Assembly: GCA_945870425.1 (NCBI GenBank)
Contig: CAMBSD010000005.1
Span: 106,893-170,892 of the forward strand
Origin: Chitinophaga pinensis
GTDB taxonomy: Bacteria; Bacteroidota; Bacteroidia; UKL13-3
Direction of reading: 5' to 3'
Length of the DNA: 64,000 bases
This document shows, piece after piece, positions 59,800 through 64,000 of the stretch; the stretch's first letter is position 1, and each line of letters starts with the position of its first letter. The translations under genes were made by a program, and so were the position numbers. The notes below the pieces were generated by a model, which was not told the DNA's origin, searched no databases, and saw nothing but the letters and a program-made list of their open reading frames with translations.

Positions 59800-62700
59800 A
59801 TGAAAATCACACTTACCAATTTCAGTTATCCCAAACTTTTATTTTTAGGAATGATGACAACACTCCTATTTGTTGGGAACTCCATGAAAATAGAGGCACA
59901 AACAACCATCAATATCAACACCAATGGAACAGCTGGATCTTATATCACAGGATCTGTTAATACTGGCGGTACTAAGAATGATGGAGATATGGTGAATATT
60001 AGCAGCACCACAAATAGAGGTTGGGCTACCTTTGACTTGTCAGCAATTCCATCCAATGCATTAATTACTGGGGTAACTCTTAACTTCACTACCACAATAG
60101 CATCTTTAAATTCATTAGCAACTAACTTCGTGTATGGATTTAATGGAGACCCATCCACCATGCTAGGAACTGCGCTATATGCTGCCTGCGGAAACGGAAT
60201 TGCTTTAGACGCGAGTACATGGAACGCTGGCGCACTCAATACGAAAACTTTTGGAACAACTGGTCTATCATTTTTACAAGCAAATATTGGTCAAACCGAA
60301 GTTAACTTAGGTTTTGTAAGAGGTAGTACAAATATGTATCATATATACGGGTATGGTGCTAGCCCCTCACAACAACCACAATTATCAATTACTTATGTGC
60401 TTCAGAGCAATTGTATTGGTACACCCAATCCAGGAACAACTTTATCTTCAGTTGCAAGTGTATGCCCTGGTTCGACCATTGATTTATCTTTACAAAATAG
60501 TTTTGTAGGTCAATATGGCATTACATACCAATGGCAAACTTCATCCAATGGAACCACCTACACGAATTCATTGAATGATACATTGCCTACCTTATCAATA
60601 ACACAGAATAGTACAACCTATTATCAATGTATTGTTGGATGTGGTTTTACTTCTAATTCTGCCACTTCTAATGCGATTCAAGTCAGTTTAAATGGTCCAA
60701 CTAGTTGTTATTGTGCATCTACTGCCACTTTCACGGGCGATGAAGAAATTGTAGGTGTTCAGTTTGGCGCTTTGAATAATATTTCTAATTGCTCTTCAAC
60801 AGCCCCTGGAGCGGGTTCAACAAACCAATTGTATTCAAACTATACTACACTTACTCCTGTAAACTTCACAAAAGGATTTACTTATAATTTAGATGTTACC
60901 ATCAATACTTGCGGTCCTTTCGGTTCTTTCTATGGAGAAGATATTGCAGTATTTATAGATTACAATCAAGATGGGGATTATTTAGATATCGGAGAAAATG
61001 TTTATACATCTCCCTATGCCGTTGGTACAGCAGGTGCGGTACGAAGCAGTTCAATCATAATACCTTGTGATGCCCTATCAGGAAATACTGGTATGAGGGT
61101 GGTATATACTGAAGGAGGTGGCTCCACTAGTTGTGGTTCATATGGAGCTGGCGAAACAGAAGATTATTTAATCAATATTATAGGTAATCCACTGGCCTAT
61201 GTTTCTAGCGCTGCTGTTCAGCAAATAGGGGTAGTTGCTCCAGGTGCTTTGGATAAACCTATTTTGAGAGTTCCTGTAGCTATGGCTGGTTGTGGTGTGG
61301 CTACAGCCAATAACTTTGTATTCAATACGGCAGGTTCTTCAAATGTGGGTGATATTGTTAATGCCAAATTATATAGAACGGATAATAGCAAAACATTCTC
61401 TACAACTAAACTACTTGCCAACATTGCTAATCCAAATGGTAGTTTTACATTTTCTGTAAATGATACTTTACTAAACAATGACACCACCAATTATTGGCTG
61501 GCTTATGATATCAATGCCGGTGCTATACTTGCCAATATTGTGGATGCTCGACTTGATAGTATTGAAATTTTAGGCACCTACAAAATCCCTGCTATTTCAA
61601 ATCCTGCAGGTAATATTGTTATTAACTCACCTATGACTTTTGTGAGTGCAAATGCTACGCAATCATTATTAAATAGAGTAGAATCGGGTTCAGTTAATAA
61701 TAGAATTTTAGGTATGGAAGTAGTTACTTCTGCAGTTGGCGCTTCCATTAATTTAACCCAATTTGTTTTAAGTGCAAATGGCACTACGGATACTTCCAAT
61801 ATCAAAAATATTAAAGTTTGGTACACGGGAAATAGTAACACTTTTGACACCACCACACAATTTGGTTCTACCCTAACTTCTCTCCCTGCTTCTGCTACTT
61901 TCAGCTTTTTTGGTACTCAAGGTTTATGCAATGGAACCAATTACTTTTGGTTAACTTATGATGTTACTTCATCTGCATCAGTAGGTAATTTACTTGATGC
62001 TGAATTTATTTCGGCTACTGTGGCGGGAACACCTCAAAATCCTGCTCTTTCTGCTCCTGTTGGTGCTCGTCAAATTAGAGCACCCTATTGTGTATCAAGT
62101 GCTACAAATACCGGTGACGAAGAAATTTTTGGTGTTCAGTTTGGAGCTTTGAATAATACATCAGATTGTTCAACTACAGCACCTGGAAATGGTTCGGTTA
62201 ATTTATTGTATTCAAACTATACAACACTTTCACTTGTTAGTTTTACCAAAGGCCTTGCATATAACTTAGGAGTTACTATAAATACCTGTGGAGGGTTTTT
62301 CGGTGAAAATGTTGCTGTGTTTATTGACTATAACCAAGACGGAGACTTTTTAGACGCAGGTGAAAATATTTACACTTCACCATTTGCTACAGGTTCGGCT
62401 AATTTGGTGTTGGGAGGAAATATAACCATCCCATGTAATGCCTCATTAGGTGAAACAAGAATGAGGGTAGTTTATGCTGAAAATGTTGGAGCAGCTAGTT
62501 GTGGCACTTATGGCTATGGTGAAACTGAAGACTATTTAATTAATATTCAAGATAACCCACTCGCATATTTGAACACCACTGCTATTCAGCTAACTGGATT
62601 AGTGTCTCCTGGAACTACAGATAGACCTATTTTGAGAGTTCCTGTGGCTATGGCTGGTTGCGGTGTGGCTACAGCCAATAACTTTGCATTCAATACGGCA

Positions 62701-64000
62701 GGTTCTTCAAATGTGGGTGATATTGTTAATGCCAAATTATACAGAACGGATAATAGCAAAACATTCTCTACAACTAAACTACTTGCCAACATTGCTAATC
62801 CTTCTGGTAATTTTGTTTTTTCGTTGAATGACACTTTATTGAATAATGACACCACCAATTATTGGCTGACTTATGATATCAATGCCGGTGCTATACTTGC
62901 CAATATTGTGGATGCTCGACTTGATAGTATTGAAATTTTTGGTGCATACAGAATACCCGCTATTTCAAATCCTGCAGGTAATATTGTTATTAACTCACCT
63001 ATGACTTTTGTGAGTGCAAATGCTACGCAATCCTTATTAAATAAAGTAGAATCGGGTTCAGTTAATAATAGAATTTTAGGCATGGAAGTAGTTACTTCTG
63101 CAGTTGGAGCTTCTATCAATTTAACCCAATTTGCTTTAAGTGCAAATGGCACTACGGATACTTCCAATATCAAAAATATTAAAGTTTGGTACACGGGAAA
63201 TACTAACACTTTTGACACCACCACACAATTTGGTTCTACCCTAACTTCTCTTCCTGCTTCTGCTACTTTCAGCTTTTTTGGCACTCAAGGTTTAAGCAAT
63301 GGAACCAATTACTTTTGGTTAACTTATGATGTTACTTCTTCTGCATCAGTTGGTAATTTACTTGATGCTGAATTTATTTCGGCTACTGTGGCGGGAACAC
63401 CTCAAAATCCTGCTCTTTCTGCTCCTTCTGGCTCTCGTCAAATCAGAGCACCCTATTGTGCTTCAAGCGCTATAAACATAGGTGATGAAGAAATTTTTGG
63501 TGTTCAATTTGGAGCTTTGAATAATACATCAGATTGTTCAACTACAGCACCTGGAAATGGTTCGGTTAATTTATTGTATTCAAACTATACAACACTTTCA
63601 CCTGTTAGTTTTACCAAAGGCCTTGCATATAACTTAGGAGTTACTATAAATACCTGTGGTGCTTTCGGTTCGTTTTATGGTGAAGATGTGGCAGTATTTA
63701 TCGATTATAATCAAGACGGTGACTTCTTAGATCTGGGGGAAAATATCTATACATCAGCATTCCTCACTGGCACTCCAAATGCGATTCGTGGAGGTTCTGT
63801 TATTATTCCATGTGATGCTTCCACAGGTGAAACAAGAATGAGAGTAGTATACACCGAAGGCGGAGGATCTACTAGTTGTGGCACCTATGGTTATGGTGAA
63901 ACTGAAGACTATTTAATTAATATTCAAGATAACCCACTCGCATATTTGAACACCACTGCTATTCAGCTAACTGGATTAGTGTCTCCTGGAACTACAGATA
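59800..64000 (+). CDS. Giant secreted GEVED / BNR-associated repeat protein, 5' part (runs off the window)
   Basis: About 1400 codons are open from an ATG near 59800 to the edge. The start leads into a hydrophobic signal (LLFLGMMTTLLFVGNSM). Residues ~30-200 form a CBM-like sandwich (RGWATFDLSAIPSNALITG), ~205-300 an Ig-like domain. From 60712 the protein is tandem repeats of ~457 residues. Each has a GEVED domain (FIDYNQDGDYLDIGENVYTS, ETEDYLINI) followed by two BNR/neuraminidase N-terminal-associated modules (ILRVPVAMAGCGVATANNF and ILGMEVVTSAVGASINLT starts). Two copies are complete and a third begins. No anchor is seen; it may be outside. Antisense open frames inside are shadows of the repeats. 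Confidence 0.85.
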   Translation, partial: MKITLTNFSYPKLLFLGMMTTLLFVGNSMKIEAQTTININTNGTAGSYITGSVNTGGTKNDGDMVNISSTTNRGWATFDLSAIPSNALITGVTLNFTTTIASLNSLATNFVYGFNGDPSTMLGTALYAACGNGIALDASTWNAGALNTKTFGTTGLSFLQANIGQTEVNLGFVRGSTNMYHIYGYGASPSQQPQLSITYVLQSNCIGTPNPGTTLSSVASVCPGSTIDLSLQNSFVGQYGITYQWQTSSNGTTYTNSLNDTLPTLSITQNSTTYYQCIVGCGFTSNSATSNAIQVSLNGPTSCYCASTATFTGDEEIVGVQFGALNNISNCSSTAPGAGSTNQLYSNYTTLTPVNFTKGFTYNLDVTINTCGPFGSFYGEDIAVFIDYNQDGDYLDIGENVYTSPYAVGTAGAVRSSSIIIPCDALSGNTGMRVVYTEGGGSTSCGSYGAGETEDYLINIIGNPLAYVSSAAVQQIGVVAPGALDKPILRVPVAMAGCGVATANNFVFNTAGSSNVGDIVNAKLYRTDNSKTFSTTKLLANIANPNGSFTFSVNDTLLNNDTTNYWLAYDINAGAILANIVDARLDSIEILGTYKIPAISNPAGNIVINSPMTFVSANATQSLLNRVESGSVNNRILGMEVVTSAVGASINLTQFVLSANGTTDTSNIKNIKVWYTGNSNTFDTTTQFGSTLTSLPASATFSFFGTQGLCNGTNYFWLTYDVTSSASVGNLLDAEFISATVAGTPQNPALSAPVGARQIRAPYCVSSATNTGDEEIFGVQFGALNNTSDCSTTAPGNGSVNLLYSNYTTLSLVSFTKGLAYNLGVTINTCGGFFGENVAVFIDYNQDGDFLDAGENIYTSPFATGSANLVLGGNITIPCNASLGETRMRVVYAENVGAASCGTYGYGETEDYLINIQDNPLAYLNTTAIQLTGLVSPGTTDRPILRVPVAMAGCGVATANNFAFNTAGSSNVGDIVNAKLYRTDNSKTFSTTKLLANIANPSGNFVFSLNDTLLNNDTTNYWLTYDINAGAILANIVDARLDSIEIFGAYRIPAISNPAGNIVINSPMTFVSANATQSLLNKVESGSVNNRILGMEVVTSAVGASINLTQFALSANGTTDTSNIKNIKVWYTGNTNTFDTTTQFGSTLTSLPASATFSFFGTQGLSNGTNYFWLTYDVTSSASVGNLLDAEFISATVAGTPQNPALSAPSGSRQIRAPYCASSAINIGDEEIFGVQFGALNNTSDCSTTAPGNGSVNLLYSNYTTLSPVSFTKGLAYNLGVTINTCGAFGSFYGEDVAVFIDYNQDGDFLDLGENIYTSAFLTGTPNAIRGGSVIIPCDASTGETRMRVVYTEGGGSTSCGTYGYGETEDYLINIQDNPLAYLNTTAIQLTGLVSPGTTD
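60712..64000 (+). repeat. Tandem coding repeats of ~1.37 kb (two full copies and part of a third)
   Basis: Copy 1 is 60712-62088 (1377 bp), copy 2 is 62089-63456 (1368 bp) and copy 3 starts at 63457. Each begins with TGT of a CxSSA/CASTA phrase. Similarity is patchy: segments near 61255-61430 and 62632-62800 differ at only a few bases, while the GEVED calcium loops of copies 1 and 2 differ widely. The last ~98 bases of the window repeat those ending at about 62620 exactly. Sequence identity is best explained by recombination between copies. Confidence 0.9.

Noticed and set aside
61218..63284. Antisense open frames of 90-137 codons inside the giant gene
   Set aside because: They recur at the repeat period (61218 and 62586; 61578 and 62871), follow the sense-strand repeats and have no family signature.

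Overview
The window is chromosomal DNA of an AT-rich member of the Bacteroidota. The evidence is: secreted proteins ending in type IX secretion (T9SS) sorting domains, an S46 dipeptidyl-peptidase, paired DUF1573 proteins, a DUF2807 protein, an ECF sigma factor with an adjacent membrane anti-sigma-like protein, a YtxJ-like bacillithiol protein, TPR lipoproteins, and promoters of the TTG-N~20-TAnnTTTG type with no obvious Shine-Dalgarno sequences. A genus cannot be named from the sequence alone. No tRNA, rRNA or CRISPR array was seen.

Layout. 1-3,000: 5' part of mutY and two envelope glycosyltransferase-type genes. 3,282-6,430: HU, a TPR protein, a 29-residue basic AURKAIP1/COX24-like peptide and RNase G. 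6,448-10,540: SulP transporter, DabB-like membrane subunit and a truncated, frameshifted dabA remnant. 10,552-20,082: YtxJ, dienelactone hydrolase, S46 peptidase, two GT2 enzymes, a T9SS cargo protein, a DUF2807/beta-barrel protein and a sigma/anti-sigma pair. 20,283-22,575: two DUF1573 proteins and alanine dehydrogenase. 22,636-23,432: a GIY-YIG nuclease gene bracketed by composite palindromic repeats. 23,486-28,371: the yceD-rpmF-plsX-fabH-accB-accC lipid/ribosome block. 28,487-39,625: rRNA methyltransferase, GT2, aroQ, T9SS proteins, a thioredoxin-like lipoprotein, an LpoB/COG3014 pair and a TPR lipoprotein. 39,759-43,376: tyrosine catabolism (hmgA, hpd) split by fic and hicBA. 43,388-49,074: YraN, EamA transporter, metal-receptor protein, membrane glycosyltransferase, secreted unknown and DUF2520 protein. 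49,207-50,577: decayed outer-membrane genes. 50,834-55,282: a 1482-residue surface protein with EF-hand-like C-terminal repeats. 55,611-59,459: ribH, TPR, pdhA, recF and DUF721. 59,800-end: a giant repeat protein running off the window.

How the genes work together. Most of the window is housekeeping (fatty-acid initiation, RNA processing, DNA repair) mixed with cell-surface functions. Signs of genome flux are concentrated in a few places: the dabA remnant, the VOC-family remnant at 35.7 kb, the toxin-type genes inside the homogentisate pathway, the OmpA and Omp85-like remnants at 49-50.6 kb, and the GIY-YIG/repeat unit. That unit is the best candidate here for an under-described mobile or repeat-maintaining system. 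The giant gene at the right edge shows mosaic similarity between ~1.37-kb tandem repeats, which suggests recombination between copies.
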